Assembly (NCBI GenBank): GCA_022113835.1
Contig: JAILWY010000009.1
Coordinates: 11,508,001 to 11,572,000, forward strand
Length of the DNA: 64,000 nt
Direction: 5' to 3'
Source of the DNA: Atopsyche davidsoni
Lineage: Eukaryota; Arthropoda; Insecta; Trichoptera; Hydrobiosidae
Below are positions 1 to 14,199 of the stretch, piece by piece. The notes under the pieces are model-generated. The model searched no databases. It was not told the origin of the DNA and saw nothing but the letters and a program-made list of their open reading frames with translations. The first letter of the stretch is position 1. Every line of letters begins with the position of its first letter. Position numbers and translations under genes: made by a program.

Positions 1-3000
1 GAATTGTTGGGAAAATATTACAAAAATTGACAATGTTAAAAATCTCTGGAATTCGCGAAGTATTTTCAATGACTTACGCTTAATTTTTAAAAGGTATTTT
101 ATGAATCACGTATCTGATGGGAAATGAAAAAAGCTTATTTGTTGGTAATTTTCTGTTCGGAAAATTTATTCTGAAAAAAAAGCAAGTGAAAAGATGTAAA
201 AAACGTTCTTTGGAGTACAATGAGTTATAATTTGTGACACCACACTGAATGCGTTGTGAAAACTAAGGACTTTGTTGTGTTTTTTAAAATTTGTTACTGC
301 TCTCTAATGACACGTAGTCTCTCTTTTAAAAGTTAAAACTCTCTTGAAACTATGTGCATTGTTTCTTTAAAAGTGTACACACACACGAATATATGAGCTT
401 TAATTGTTTAAAAAAAAATTTTTTTTCTTCTAATTATACTGTGAAAATGTATGGAGTAAAGATCTTTTATAATTTATTAACGAATAATTCACAAAGAACC
501 AAAAATCTCTTATTCATAAAAATAAATGAAATTGCATTATGATAATTATTGAGTTGAATGGATTTGAATATTCAATGAGATCTTCATTCTATTTAATTGT
601 AAATCAATGCTAGACATTCCGAAAGAACCCTGACAGTATGGACTCTACTTCATAAAGGTCAACCATTACCTTGAACTGATCACCTCTGCATGTTGCACTA
701 AAAAGTATCCCTGTTTTTAACATCACGGAATCATCATATTTTCATAAAATCATACACTGAAAATACCAACATGATTTAAATAACTAAAAGCATGAATCAA
801 ATGTATTTTTTTCTGCATAAAAACATTTTATGTCACGATCTGTATACCCAAGAATGACAAAGTAAGGTTACGTTCTGCGTTAAAATGTTTTCATTGACAG
901 TAGTAAAATATTTATTTTCATATAATTTAGCGAGAAAATTAATTGCAAAAATTCTGTTGTGAATTGAATCCAAAGTGAGGCAAATGAAACCGAGAAACGC
1001 GGAACACACCGACTGATACGACACGGCATTCAACTAAAGTTGTTTATTTCGCTCGCGGGACGCTCTCGACAGTGTCGGGATATTCCTTGCTCTTTTGAAG
1101 GGGAGCATACTTCAGGATTAAACTCGTATTGACTGAATCGAGCCACGCTGCTATTACACGATATTTTACGTGTTAAAGTCTACATTCTGCTAAGTGATAA
1201 ATTCAAATAGACAGAATATATTGAAAATGTATCGCTTTGCCTCAATTTATCATCGAGTTGAAGGAAAAGACGAATTGAGAACGATCCTATTCACGATAAT
1301 ATATATTAAACATAAGTTTGATTCACTTAAAAAGAATCGCATGGCATTGTACTTAATAAAAGATAGCTCATAATTTCCCAAGAAATTTTCAATTATATAC
1401 TTATTTTAATACAATAGATAGAAAATATATCTTCAATATATACAATTTTTTTCTCATTATAAATAACAAACAAATCGATTTAGTATAAGTGCATCAATTG
1501 TCCAATTGCGTATAACGATTGTAATAATTGCTCTCAAACATCGACCATGGAGGACGACAAGACAAAATTCGCGGCATCATTGGGTGTAGGCTCGATAAAG
1601 AAGATAAATGTTTAAAAAAATATATATTTTCATGTATTTTCGTTACATTTGGAAATACCTACATTATTAACAAATTTATTAACAAATAAAATTAATTTAT
1701 AGAGGACAAAATGAATTTAAATTAATTGATGGGAAACAAATAAAATAGATTCCAAGTTATAATATAAATTCAATATGATAATTACTGGGGGGTGTGGTTT
1801 GTTGAAAACTTTTCATAAGTATAGTACTCCATCCGTTGTCTAGGTTATTTAAACTGTAAACACAATACAAATATTCATCTGGTAGGAGTATGGAGTCTTT
1901 GATCGCTCTGGTGCTAAAGTTGTACAAGGTGAACCTTTTCTGAGCAATTATCTCCATGTTTGGTAACATTATACACGCAAAGAATTTAAACTTACTGCAG
2001 GCATATGTCCAAAACTCCGGTAGTAATTCCTTGTTATTGTGAAACGGAAACGTGGGCGCGTGGCTCGTTCACCAAATTTTGAACATTCGCCATAAACACC
2101 ATATTTTAAAAGTAAACATTGAATTTTTTCGTACCTTCTGTGTCAAGATATTTCACATTTAATTAAAAGGGGTAGGAAGTAAACACGTAACGCTGAATTA
2201 TAACTAAGCACCGTAAGTAATGAACTTGAGTTTTTTTTTTTAGTAAATTTATTTTTATTTAGATTTTAAGTAGTTGAGACATGATACTTTCAAATATATT
2301 TATCATTCATATTTTTTTGTTTTATTTAACAATTAGTATGAAAATACAGAGCAAACCTGTTTTATATTATTTAACAGGACTGATTTGGATATGGCCACTG
2401 ATCAGTACGTAACGCCTTAAGTACCATCTTAAGTTTAAAGAATTCTATTATTTTTGAGTGAAATATTTTATCAAATACCTATATAGGTAAGTATAACTCA
2501 TCGTTATACTTATCGATGTTAATTTCTTGACCTTAGCTTTCTTTACTATAAATTATCATTATTTCTTCACTGTTCGTACATTTAACGTTCATTAAAGCAT
2601 TACGATAATACATTCAAAATTAAACAATTTATAATAAATTGAAAATGTGTATGGTGTTATTAATTTTTCAAAATAAAAGAATATAACACCGAAACAACAA
2701 AATATAAATAAAGCAGATTTTATTGTTAAGAAAGATATGACGAAGACAAAATTATGTATTTATTGTAATTGTTTAACAATGGTATAAAGTTTTTATAACA
2801 TTTATGCATAAGCAGTAAGATTTGAAGTTTATATCTTTTCTATAAATGACATGAATCCAGAAGATTTTTCCAAAGCCTAAAAATAACAAAAACAGCCCTC
2901 ACTAAACACCCGCAACGAGCCCGAAAAAATGTTATCATATTTAATAATACCACATACAAACACATCAGGCCACTGAATCTGCCATATCTTTCTGATTACT

Positions 3001-4881
3001 TTTTTTTGTTTTAGTACACGTAAAAAGTTCAGCTACACAGGAATTCACTTTGGCTCTGGAAAAATGTTTTCACCATCTCATTTCCCTGTGTTTCCCACGC
3101 GCCGCCCGTGTCTCTATTTTCTGTACAGATTTAAAGAGAGGCGCTGTAAAGTTTGGCTGGAGAGACAATCACAGGGGCGTGCGTGGAAGACTGGCATAAA
3201 AAGAATATCACCTTGCAAAGAGGGTTGTAACTATGAAAAAAATATGTTTCTTATTCGATATTTGAGAGCTTAAGACATACGATGATATATAAATAATCTA
3301 AAACTTCATTAATATTTAATGATTACAAAAACAATATTTTGTGATTTGAGATACATTAACTTATTTACACGAGCAAATATTTTCTTGAATTGTTATAGAT
3401 AACTTTATTTTATAAACATTCAAATATTTTGCAATAGACAATTCAATATTATGCAGTAGTATTAAAATTTAAATTATATTTTATTAGAAATAAATTATGG
3501 TTAAGAAAAAGATCTTTAATTCAGCAACGATAAATGTTTTAACATAAAAATACGAGAATTTATTAATAAAATGTAAATGCAATCTAGCAAATTAGCAGGG
3601 TTGTATTTTTGTATGCCAGAGATAAAAATCACAAGCAGAAACATGAAATTAAAGCTTGTGAATTGTACTATTAGTAGGATCACAGAAATATTACAGTGAG
3701 TTATAAAAAAATAATGGGTTAAAAATAACAAAAACACCAACGCATATTTGCTAACGTCATTAAAATATATAGCTTGTTATTTGATACAGATCAACTATTA
3801 AAATATAAATAATTATTACAGTTGAGTTGACGACGGAAATAATAATTTATATGATTAACTTCTTTTTCTTACACACGATTCTGAAATGTGATGAATAAAT
3901 ATAAAAAATATTGTGTTAAAAGGTTTAAAAAATTATTTACAAATGGGATAAATACAGTGGCTTTGATTTATAAAGTAAGATAATAGATCAGTAATTATTG
4001 ATAAATATCTCTCAATTCAATTTAAATTGGCCCATTTAACATTTAAATGAGAATATAATAATCAAAAGGAAACCCTTAAATTTAGATATGGTATTTCAGG
4101 TATGGTTTCTATCAATAAAAAACAATAAATTGTATCGCTAAGTAATATCCATTTGATCATGGAATAAATCAGTGAGATCAAAGTCTTTATCAATATATTT
4201 GAAACCATTGACAGTAATTTCTATTTTTTTTGATAGTAAATACTAAGTGCTAAATACTTATATTAATTAATTCAGAGAAACATAATATTAAATATAGAAG
4301 TAAAATAATACAATTTTGAGAATTATTTTTTTCAATATATTTATAAATTCTGTTGCACGATAAAGAAGATACCTAAGCAAACATAATTAAAGCAACGAAA
4401 ACACTTTTGAATTTAATTAGCATCTGTATTCTGTATTTTCTTGAAATTCAATTGAAAATAACGCATTGTTCCAGCGCACAAATACTCCGTGTTTCATCTT
4501 CGAATACAGCCCCTTTAAATATTGAATATCAGTGTCATTTGGGATGACTGCAACCCGCAAGGGGGCTGTTGCCTCCGCAAAGAGGAGGGGTAGGAAATAG
4601 CGAACATCTTTATCGCTGGCACTTTGTACGAGGTGCAAACGGTGGCGAGATTTAGATGACAACAAAACTCAGTACATACGAAAGCACTCTTACTCTGGCA
4701 CTCTTACCACCTGCACCGGATTTGCTTATCTCTCGATACTGTTTTATTTATTATTTACTTAAAATATTTTACGACAATTTTAAAAGCGATCATCATTATA
4801 GTCGTGAAATATCATGGAAAGAAAGCAATGTTTTATTTTAAAAATATTTTGTATTTAATCTTTTTATTTACTAATATTTTT
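1..4881. other. AT-rich non-coding DNA
   Basis: No gene or repeat recognised. Small GC-richer patches at about 1000-1110, 3060-3200 and 4540-4650. The last overlaps an 82-codon minus-strand frame without family resemblance. Confidence 0.5.
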
Positions 4882-5353
4882 GAATAAAATACTTGAGTGA
4901 TTTTTCCACATTTTTATTTTTATTAGTGACCGGTTTCGCCAACCTTTCACGTTGGCATTATCAAACAGAGTGAGATTTTATATAATAATAAGCAATTAGG
5001 TAAACAATTGTTAGAGGGAGAGGTTGTTGGATTAATTTATTTAATATAAAAACCTTTGTTCACAAAAATTTGCAATTATATAGAATCCTCCACTTGTCAG
5101 GTACATTAAAATCACTTTAGCCCTTACCACCTGACAATCATTCTCTCTCTTTCCAACAACCTCTCCCTCTAACAATTGTTTACCTAATTGCTTATTATTA
5201 TATAAAATCTCACTCTGTTTGATAATGCCAACGTGAAAGGTTGGCGAAACCGGTCACTAATAAAAATAAAAATGTGGAAAAATCCCTCAAGTATTTTATT
5301 CTAAAATATTAAAATGGAATTCCACCAAGTACTCTCTGTCAAAAATATTGAAT
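4882..5353. mobile_element. Near-perfect foldback element (149-bp arms) plus linked tail
   Basis: Left arm 4882-5030 and right arm 5153-5301 are reverse complements over 149 bp with a single mismatch by eye, separated by 122 bp. Arms begin GAATAAAATACTTGAG and contain ACCGGTTTCGCC and the small hairpin GCCAAC-ctttcac-GTTGGC. The right arm is followed by a tail (5302-5353) containing TAAAATGGAATTCC and GTACTCTCTG. The tail also occurs beside the two related copies at 26.66 and 30.29 kb, so it is probably part of the element. There is no coding capacity; this is a foldback/MITE-type element, and the near identity of the arms suggests either recent formation or arm-to-arm gene conversion. Confidence 0.85.
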
Positions 5354-8300
5354 TTCTTTTTATTTACTGTCAGTAATGTTATTTTTTCATTGTTTTATTT
5401 GGTTTCGATTTTTAATTGAACTTAATAATTTTTAAATAAAGCTATTTCCAATCATTAATGTAAAATATTTTATACGCAATTTGATATTTTTTTTATATAT
5501 GTAAACAAAAATTTTCTGGTAAAAGTTAAACTTATCAGTTTAAATATAAAAATTAAATTGAATATCTTAACATCTCCAATAAACCTTTGGAACGTGACAA
5601 TGTTAAGTCGTGGAAATGTGGAGCAGTCATTGAATCTATAAAGAAATAATTAAAAACCTCTTTGTCACTGTAAAGGCGGCAGTTTTCACAACTCTTTTAG
5701 TTATTGAAGATTACAAAAAGCAACCTATAGATTTATCCAAGAAATCTTTTGCAAATTCTTTCTCTTTTGTGAAATAAAAAAAAACATTGTTTTGCACTGA
5801 ATAGTTTTAAGCAAGTTAAAATTCTTAATACATCAAATCTAGAAATATTGAATATTATATTTACCTTTCTTTAATTGGAGAGAAAAAATAAATATCTTCT
5901 TAATTCTCAAGTTTTCTTGAAATCAAAACCAAAAGATATTTATGCAATAAATACAAACATAAAATGTACGATCTGGTAAACGAGTCAGACTTAATATATT
6001 TATACATATTTGAATTTTACTTGTGAATATTGAGAGCTTCAAAAAACCTTTCTTCCAAAATATTTGACATCATTGTAGCGGAATAACCCTCAATATATTT
6101 ACGTAGATAAGCTGGAGCACTGTGCTCATAAACAGCACAGAAGAGGCCCCGCACCACTCGGTGTGTGGTTAGTGATGTTTACTGCTGAACTAAAATCGGT
6201 TTGTTTTTATAAAAGTAACATTTGTCCCAATGGGATATATTTTCTACGTTTTATTCGTTGTCATTTTCATCAACGTGTAGAAAACGAAACAAATCTTACA
6301 TAGCAGATTCATACATATCATATATGCTTAAATCATAAAATTAGTATCAAGTTCTCATTTCAAGTAAAATATTTAAAAAAAATGTTGTGTGTTTAATAAA
6401 ATATAATTAAACGCTAACTGCGGATACAAAGCTTTGAATATACGTACGTTTTAATATAATTTTTATTGTACTAAGTGAACGCTTAATCTTATTGAACGAT
6501 TAAAAGTAAATATCTCTATATTTTTGTCGACTTTCAGTCGCCAGTAAACTTTATGTGTCCATCAATTTAATCATAGCCGTAAAAATCTCTGCAAAGTACA
6601 TCATATTGGAGAGCAGTTCGTGTTCTGATAGTATAAGCTCCGGGTATAGGTTCAGTTTGCTGCAAGCAAGCAGATAAAATTCTGGTTTTATTCAACTTTT
6701 CATAGCGCCAAGTTTCCTTGAAATGCCTTCAGGATATAGCAAAGTGACGGACCAAGTTCCATATCTCCTGATATCTCGGTGCAGACTGCTCTTAGTTTCT
6801 TAAGCATCGTTTGAGATGAACATATTTACATTTTTTTTTTGTTTGTAGTTTTGTTTTGTGTTTTATAAAATAACTGTTGTATTTTAGATATTAATACGCT
6901 CATGTTACGATAGTTTTTAGGCCATACAAATATTTTATATACTTTTGAGTTTCAATGAATAAAATACAAAAAAATGCATAAGGGAGGCTATTTAAAATAT
7001 AATATTGAACACAAAAAAACCATAACGTCTTTTTTGAGTTAGACTAAATATTTCATAATAATCATATTAAGAGTTTGGCACTAACCACAATTTATATAAT
7101 GCATTTGTCTGTGTGTTTTTGATTTCAGATGCCTTACACTTGATTTTAAAAGAATGCGTTTTTATGTTAGAAATACTGTTATATTCAGCATTTTCAAAAT
7201 GTTGATCTTGATTTAATTTTGTCTGAGGTATAAGAAAATCAATTTATCAGTGCATCGCTCGCATTGGAGTTCAAATTTCATTTTCTCTGAGGTACTTTAG
7301 TAAGAACCCCCGATAAGCGACGGATGTCAAGCAAATTTCCTCTTGAGGTTGCCATCGCTCCAGAACTCTTCAAAAGAGAGGTATTTTTACGATATTATAA
7401 AATTTTCAAATATTTTCTCTCTGAAAATATACAAAGTTTTTTATATAAAAAAAGAAAGATTAATAATTTCGATTATTAAGCAAAACTAAACATTCAGTTA
7501 TTACACAATGTGAGATTTTTTATGTTTTAAGTTGTAACGTCTTTTAAATTGTATTGATGTAATAATTTTTTTCGTATTTAAAAATAAATAATACAGACAT
7601 TTTTTTTTGCTTAATTTTAAATTAAATTATCTTAAAGAAAATCTTGTAAAAGTTTTCACAGTGGGAAGATTACAACTTCTTATTTTTATAAACCAATAAA
7701 AAGTAATTTCTTTCGAAACGGAAAATTTTCTCTATGGGATACCTTCTGTGGTGGGTTTGCAGAAAATTACTCGTACCTATTGGAAAGCATAATGGCCTAA
7801 TCAGAGCAGAAGCTTCGTTCTGGCTAAGCTTTTCTATTAAAATTAATTTTGTTTCGCGGGTTTTGTTTAACTTTTTGCATTCATTTTTAACTGACTGTTA
7901 ATATTTTATTGAAAAATACAGCGAAATCAGTCTGCCAAATTTTTTTAAAGTTTATAAAATTGTAAATTAATAAGTTGATTTAATTTTAAATTTATGGCAA
8001 CCAGCAATTGCTATTCTTGAAAACTTATAATTCAATAGTTTTATAACAAAACCACAAAAAAGGTATTGTTTCATTCGAGAAATTGATATGCAGGATCAAT
8101 CACATTTATTAAGAGAAAAACGACAAAAAGTAAAAATTTGAAACAAAGGAAATATTGGTTTTTGCTTTCTACTGAAAATTACATTTGTTATTTCCCTGCG
8201 AGCTCCGCATATTATTGACTGGGGATGTTTGGCCAGGGTGGGCGAGTGACCGATATATCGATATAAATAAAGATTAGTACATGATTTAATGTTTGCTTTT

Positions 8301-9756
8301 CGTATACGATCGTGGACTATCTTATGATAAGGGATCAAATTCGACGTGAATTATTGTTTGAACGATCGCTCAGCGTCCGCCATAATTCTTTTTCAATTAC
8401 ACCAGATATGGACTGTCCTATTGTGTGCTTGTGTTTGAGCGAGAGTGATTAGGTATCTTTTTATCGGTTTCGGTACGTAATATTGAGGTGACATTAATTT
8501 CTTTTCCGTTTGTTATACTAAAACAAACGCCCACCTTGCCGCATAAAAAAGCGTAAAGAAAACTTTTCCGATTTATTTGTTTTGCCCTGAAACACGTTCT
8601 GTGGCGCGGCGGCATGGGTCACCTTTAATATCCCGAGCAATTTTAAAGTATTTAACGGTATCGAGTTTTTTTAAAAGGATACAAATGTTTAGAAAAAATA
8701 CCAAGGTTTTGATCATCCAAACCTAAACTATGAAAGCTGCTATGATTTTAATTCGAGAATGTATTTATCACCAAAATTTATATATATATATTAAAGTGTG
8801 TACTTACATTTATAGTGTTTCATAACAATGGAATATTAATGTAAAATTGTCAAGTTTCTGTTTAGAAGTAAATGCCTAACAATTAAAATTCTTTGCTAAC
8901 TTCACCATTATTCCTGCGTAATAGAATTGTACAGTTTCATAAGACAAACACAAAGTTATAAACGTAGTGGAAATCTACAAAGTTGGTTCATTTATTTAAA
9001 TACATTTGCTAATGCTGGAAACTATTTGCCGAATTATGAGCCGGGTAAGCGAGCCGGCATTATATTTGAATCAAGTGCAGAGTAGACAAACACATTAGAA
9101 TTTGTCGACTTTCTCTCGGACTTGATGTATTACAAGTAAAGGAACAAAGGGTCTGTAATAGCGGCCTAATTACTGCCTACATCAATCATCCCCCGCCCAC
9201 CCCCTAGAGACCACTACCCCTCCGATCGCAGGAATCCTATTGTAATTATTTTTAATTTTCTTAAGGCTTTTGTTTTTGACAGCGTTGCCTTCCGCGGCGT
9301 TTGTGTTTCTAAGCGGGACTAAACGATATTCTGCAAAGTATGTAATGCCTAAGGAGAATGTTGTTCAAAAACAAGACGGCCTACATAATTTTGGCGGAGT
9401 GTTTCATTTTGAATTTAATGAAAAAACAGCGCTCTGAAATGGCGCCGCTTTTAAACAGAATGTAGAAATCAGGCCATAGAATCCACTGTTTATTGGGAAA
9501 AATATTCTCTCTTTTTAAGATCGCCAGAAGTAACATTAAAAAACAATGTGTTACTTTAATTCAGATTAAAGTTTTTTACGTTCTTCGAGATAATAAGCAT
9601 GAAACCTTTTTTATAACGATTTGAGCAGCAAACTCAACATTTAAGCTACTCGAAACATTGAATGGTTTTGTAAAATAATTATTACCTCTACAAATAAGTT
9701 TTAAATGATTTTTTTTTTCAAGTTTGACGCTTTATTGTGAAAAAATTGTTTTAATT
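5354..9756. other. AT-rich non-coding DNA with GC-richer patches
   Basis: No gene recognised. Patches at about 6110-6180, 7260-7380, 8180-8630 and 9030-9480 are GC-richer. The last includes TTCCGCGGCGTTTG and GAAATGGCGCCGC and is a possible regulatory element abutting the mariner fossil. Confidence 0.45.
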
Positions 9757-10765
9757 TCATTTTTCAAAGTATTGTCCATCGTTAGCCACTACTTTTTCCC
9801 ATCTTTCTGGCAATTTTCGGATACTATCTCGAAAAAACAATGTGTCTTTTGATCCGATCCACGAATCGATCCAATTTTGGACTTCTTCAAAAGAGCGGAA
9901 GTGCTGACCCTCAAGAGCTTGCGTCATCGATGAAAACAAATAATAATCGGAAGGTGCAATGTCTGGGCTATATGGCGGATGGGGAAGAACTTCTTATTTC
10001 AGCGTTTCAGTGTATGTTTTGACCAGCTGCGCAACATGTGGCCGAGCGTTGTCATGCTCAAAATTACCTTGTCGTGCCTCTCCTCGTATTGTGGTCGTTT
10101 TTCCCGCAGTGCTCGGCTCAAACGCATCAATTGAGTTCGGTAAAATTGTCCTGTGATGGTTTCACTTGGTAGTAGCAGCTCACAGTACACCACGCCCAAT
10201 TGGTTCCACCAAATACAGAGCATGACTTTGCTACCGTGAATATTCGGCTTTGGCATCGATTTTGGTGTATGGCTAGGCGGGCTCCATGATTTATTGCTCT
10301 CGGGGTTATAGTAATGAAACCATTTTTCGTCACCAGTCACAATAGGATGTAAAAAACCCTTTCTTTTTTGCCATTGTAGCAGCTGTTCTTAAGTGAAGAA
10401 ACGGCGTTCGACATCTCTTGTCTTCAATTTATACGGCACCTAATATCCTACCTTTTGGATCATTCCCATGGATTTTAAGCGAACGGATATGGCTTGTCGA
10501 GTCACTCCCAATATTTTTGCGAGTTCTTCTTGCGTTTGGCACAAGTCTTCATCCAATATAGCCTCCAATTCGGCATTTTGTCATTGGTATTAAAATTACC
10601 ACTTCTAAAACGTTTATACCAAAAAGCACATATGGAAATCGATGAAGCATGTTTCCCGTAAGCTTCTTGCAGCATTCGATGGCCTTCAGCTGCACTTTTC
10701 TTCAAATGGAAGCAGAAAAGTAAGCTTTCCCGCAAATTGTGTTTTGTTGGCACAAAAGTTGACAT
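9757..10765 (-). pseudogene. Broken mariner transposase (DD34D)
   Basis: The minus strand carries recognisable mariner transposase in pieces. The N-terminus starts MSTFVPTKHNLRESLLF at 10765 and includes the AAEGHRMLQEAYGKHASS helix-turn-helix region. The middle has TGDEKWFHYYNPESNKSW (first catalytic D) and ALREKRPQYEERHDKVI. The C-terminal part has YSPDIAPSDYYLF (third D), EGQHFRSFEEVQNW and LPERWEKVVANDGQYFEK ending in TGA. An intact protein would be about 345 residues. This copy has a short deletion with frameshift near 10590, stop codons near 10441, 10388 and 9998, and a frameshift near 10065 just before the second catalytic D. It cannot encode active enzyme. Terminal inverted repeats were not convincingly identified; the 5' end may lie near 10975. 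Subfamily was not assigned. Confidence 0.95.
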
Positions 10766-13292
10766 ATTCGGGAGCACACAAAAACTAAGTTGTTTCCACT
10801 TCAGCGAAATGACACATAATGAAAAAGAAAACCTAATGATGGGGTTATAAAATGAAGTTAATTGAAACAATGTCCGTTTCGATTTAATACTAGTAACCGA
10901 GTAATTTACCGATCTTTTTAAAAATAAGTTTATATTTACAATAATCTCATGCAAGTTTATACAAATGTACCAACTGAAAAAACGATTAATAGTGTACGCC
11001 TAAATTGTTTAAACTAATTGTGAGAAATATTAAATTTTCTAGCGTGCACACAGTTTTTTGAAACGACACGGCAATAAATCCGTAATTACATTTAAAAAGA
11101 GGAAAACACTTTTAAAGACTGACATTTGAATTCATAGTAATCTTGTGAGATTGTATTACGTTTACATTGTATTATATTTTTAATAACTCATATGACATTT
11201 ATTTAATAGAATCACTATTAAAATCAATTTAATCCGAAATCAGACCTTTTCCACCTATGTTATAAAATTAACTGACGCATTCAAGTTAAAAATTTTAATA
11301 ATCTATAAAATAATGATTTTTTAGTGTCTTTTTCAATTTTGAAATTATTGTTGAACGAAAAGTTGGCGAAAATAATTAAGCCCAGCATAAATAATAAGCA
11401 TAACACAATTATTTGTTAAACGTCAAAATAAAGTTGGATCGACTTGAAGACACGTCCTCTCTTGGCGAAGATCCTGCGAGGCCCCGCGGCTGGGAATACA
11501 TTATCTTATACAGAATATTGTGAGAAATAAGACGATTATAAAATTTAAGGGCATTTATATATAATTATGTAAATTGATAATTTTCGACTTGCTCGTATAT
11601 TTCTGTAACAGTTAAATATGCTGTGTCAAATGGACTACGTGTCATACATTTTATTATCTTAATGAGTTTGCTATTAACACGAGTGCGATTATATATAATT
11701 ATTAACAATGCTGTTTATTTTAAATGTGTTGATTGAAATTGAAAAGATTGATATCGCTGTTGGGAAAGACTAGACTTTTTTAATCTGACAAGATCTTTCC
11801 GAATAGTTTTTTCTGGTTATTCAATTGGAAAACAGGTCTATGTTCCATGTTTTCATGTGATCATATTATACTTAGATAATTTTAAACCCTTGAAAATTGA
11901 TAATGTTATACTTTGTTTTCTCAACATTTAAATTGACTATGAACGCAGTAAAATTTACGTAGAAATATATAGCCCAGGGAAATTCTCATTTAAGGATTTG
12001 TTTAAACAAACATACTACAATTTACTGTAAATGTATAATATTTTATTTTTCGTAAGTTTCCATTTTACTCTTTTTTATAGACGTCACAAATCATAACATT
12101 TCCTTTGTAAAAAAATTGACTTAAGAATTTAATTATTTTTGTGTTATTTCCATATTATAAAATATTTCCTTTATTTAAGATAAGACAAGAAGAAACTCCT
12201 AACGCTAGTGTGAGTTTGTATAACACAAAATACAGAGAAATTCTTGAGTTTATCTATGCACGTACTTTTATGCGTATCAAATAATATATTTAAAACAGAA
12301 CTTCTTAAAATATCATGATTTTATCATGCTTTCATGAGTAAATAATAAAAAAACCTTTTTGAAATATATACGTTATCTTAAAATAAAATGCAAATAGTTT
12401 ACGAGGAATGAATACTGTCGTTAAAATAAAAAGGTTTAGGAATATGAAACTTAATTCAAATTTAAAGTGGACTTTATTGCGTTACTTAAAACAAAAATCG
12501 TTAGTGACTACGGAGTTAAGTCTATATAATGTGGTTTTTTTACACAGAGTTTTTAATACAACGCTTGGTGAATATTTAAACTAGTCCACAGTTGAAAATA
12601 ATATTTTTAAGATAAAATTTTACAGTTTTTAAAAGAGTCAAATTAAAAACCTATAATTTTTTTTTTACTGAAAAAAGCGCTTTGTTACAAGTGCGTATGA
12701 TATTATTTTTGTATGAATTTGGAGAAATACATTCGAATAAATTTGACTTTAATAGATTATCAATTTTAAATATATTAAAGTATATTCAATACATATACCC
12801 TGCCAATTATAATTTTCAATTAAGTGTATTTTGCAGAACTATTATTTTATGATACAAAAAAAAACAAATAAATGTTATAAACCTAGAGATTTATGTAATA
12901 TTTTAATTTTAAATATATTTTGTACCATAAAATTAAGACCCTTTTTATGTTATTATTAAATATGCCACTATTTTATATGATCAACAATTAAAATAAAGGT
13001 CGAGGCAAAAGTAAAAGATAATTTAAAACAAATACGACTCAATTATATTTTTTAAAATTTAAATACATAAAAACTATATCAATAGACTTAGTTTTTCAAC
13101 TGACTTGGAAAATATCGGTCAATATTTAATATTTTTGATTATCACAATTAAACCAAAGCATTAATTATTTTTTTATGAAATATTATTATTTTATAATTAT
13201 TTAATAGTTATATAATAATAATTTAATTATTTTACGTATGTTTTAGAAGATATCATGATAGTTATAGTGTGATGGATATTTTCCATGAATCA
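10766..13292. other. AT-rich non-coding DNA
   Basis: Begins with the probable mariner 5' untranslated part (to about 10975). One GC-richer patch at about 11445-11510. Otherwise low-complexity AT-rich sequence; nothing recognised. Confidence 0.5.
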
Positions 13293-13570
13293 TTATCTTA
13301 AAGGCATCCACCTGAAGCCTGTCGAACAACTTTGTCCCATGGGATCCCTTGAATTCAAATTCGTCCTTTGTGCGCTGATGACATACGCAGGGAGGTGATT
13401 CCAAGCGATCCAAATTTAATGGCTACGGAACGACTCGGATCCTCCAGCTTACAAGCCTTCCGTCATTTGCTTCATCAGGAGTACAAGGGAGGTCAGCGCA
13501 GTGGTCTCGTCCCCAAGTGCTGGGATTAGGGCGAACACCGTCTAGTCAAGTATTAACTCTAGTTAGTGAC
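13293..13570 (-). mobile_element. Degenerate retroelement fragment, possibly LINE ORF2 3' end
   Basis: This GC-richer block sits abruptly between AT-rich stretches. On the minus strand one frame reads WNHLPAYVISAQ and runs to ...TGFRWMPLR then stops at 13295-13293. The preceding frame gives GGSESFRSH. A SFxxxxxxxWNxLP arrangement near the C-terminus is typical of non-LTR reverse transcriptase ORF2 proteins. The block is short, has a stop, and is followed (minus direction) by AT-rich sequence as expected for a 3' UTR. The assignment rests only on this motif, so a SINE or other interspersed repeat remains possible. Confidence 0.4.
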
Positions 13571-14199
13571 GTAATAGAGTGATTTAATTCAATTTGTGAT
13601 TCAGTGATTGGATCAGTTTAGTCTTCAAGTTATACCAAGGACATGGAATATTTATTTTAAATGAATTTAAATTTAATTAAAATTAGAATATTGCTATGTT
13701 TTAAATTCCATAAATATTTTACTAATAGTAAATCTTCTAATTTTGTGGATTACTTTTTAGCTCGACATCGAAAAAAATATAATTAAATGAGGTAGATGTT
13801 TTCAAATTATATTTTTAAAATATTAATTTATCTGAGAATTTATACAATAATTATCGATTAAAATAAATCTGTGTTTACTTTTATTCTACCATATTTAAAA
13901 ATCTTTGCAGTAATAAAAAGAAAAGTGGCTACTAAGCTAACACCAACATGATAAATTGATTTAATAAAAACACGAAGGACTACTTCTATTTCATTAGTAT
14001 TCCTATTTTATAATCGACTTGTGTGATTTAAAAAGTAACAAAAACACATCAGAATTGAAAAAATTGTTTATTTGATGATATTCGATTCATTATGCTCCGG
14101 CTGCTAAAATTTTTAGACGTAAACAAAGAAGCAGGATGTAGCTTATGGTAAACATGTACCAACTAACAACGAAATATGAATATTAGATGATACCGTGTA

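Noticed and set aside
1547..1615. Short frame from ATG (MEDDKTKFAASLGVGSIKK) as a first exon
   Set aside because: Ends in a stop after 22 codons, has no signal peptide and shows no donor matching the phase needed at 41656.
9757..10340. Intact short transposase genes
   Set aside because: The separate open frames are fragments of one mariner transposase interrupted by frameshifts and stops.
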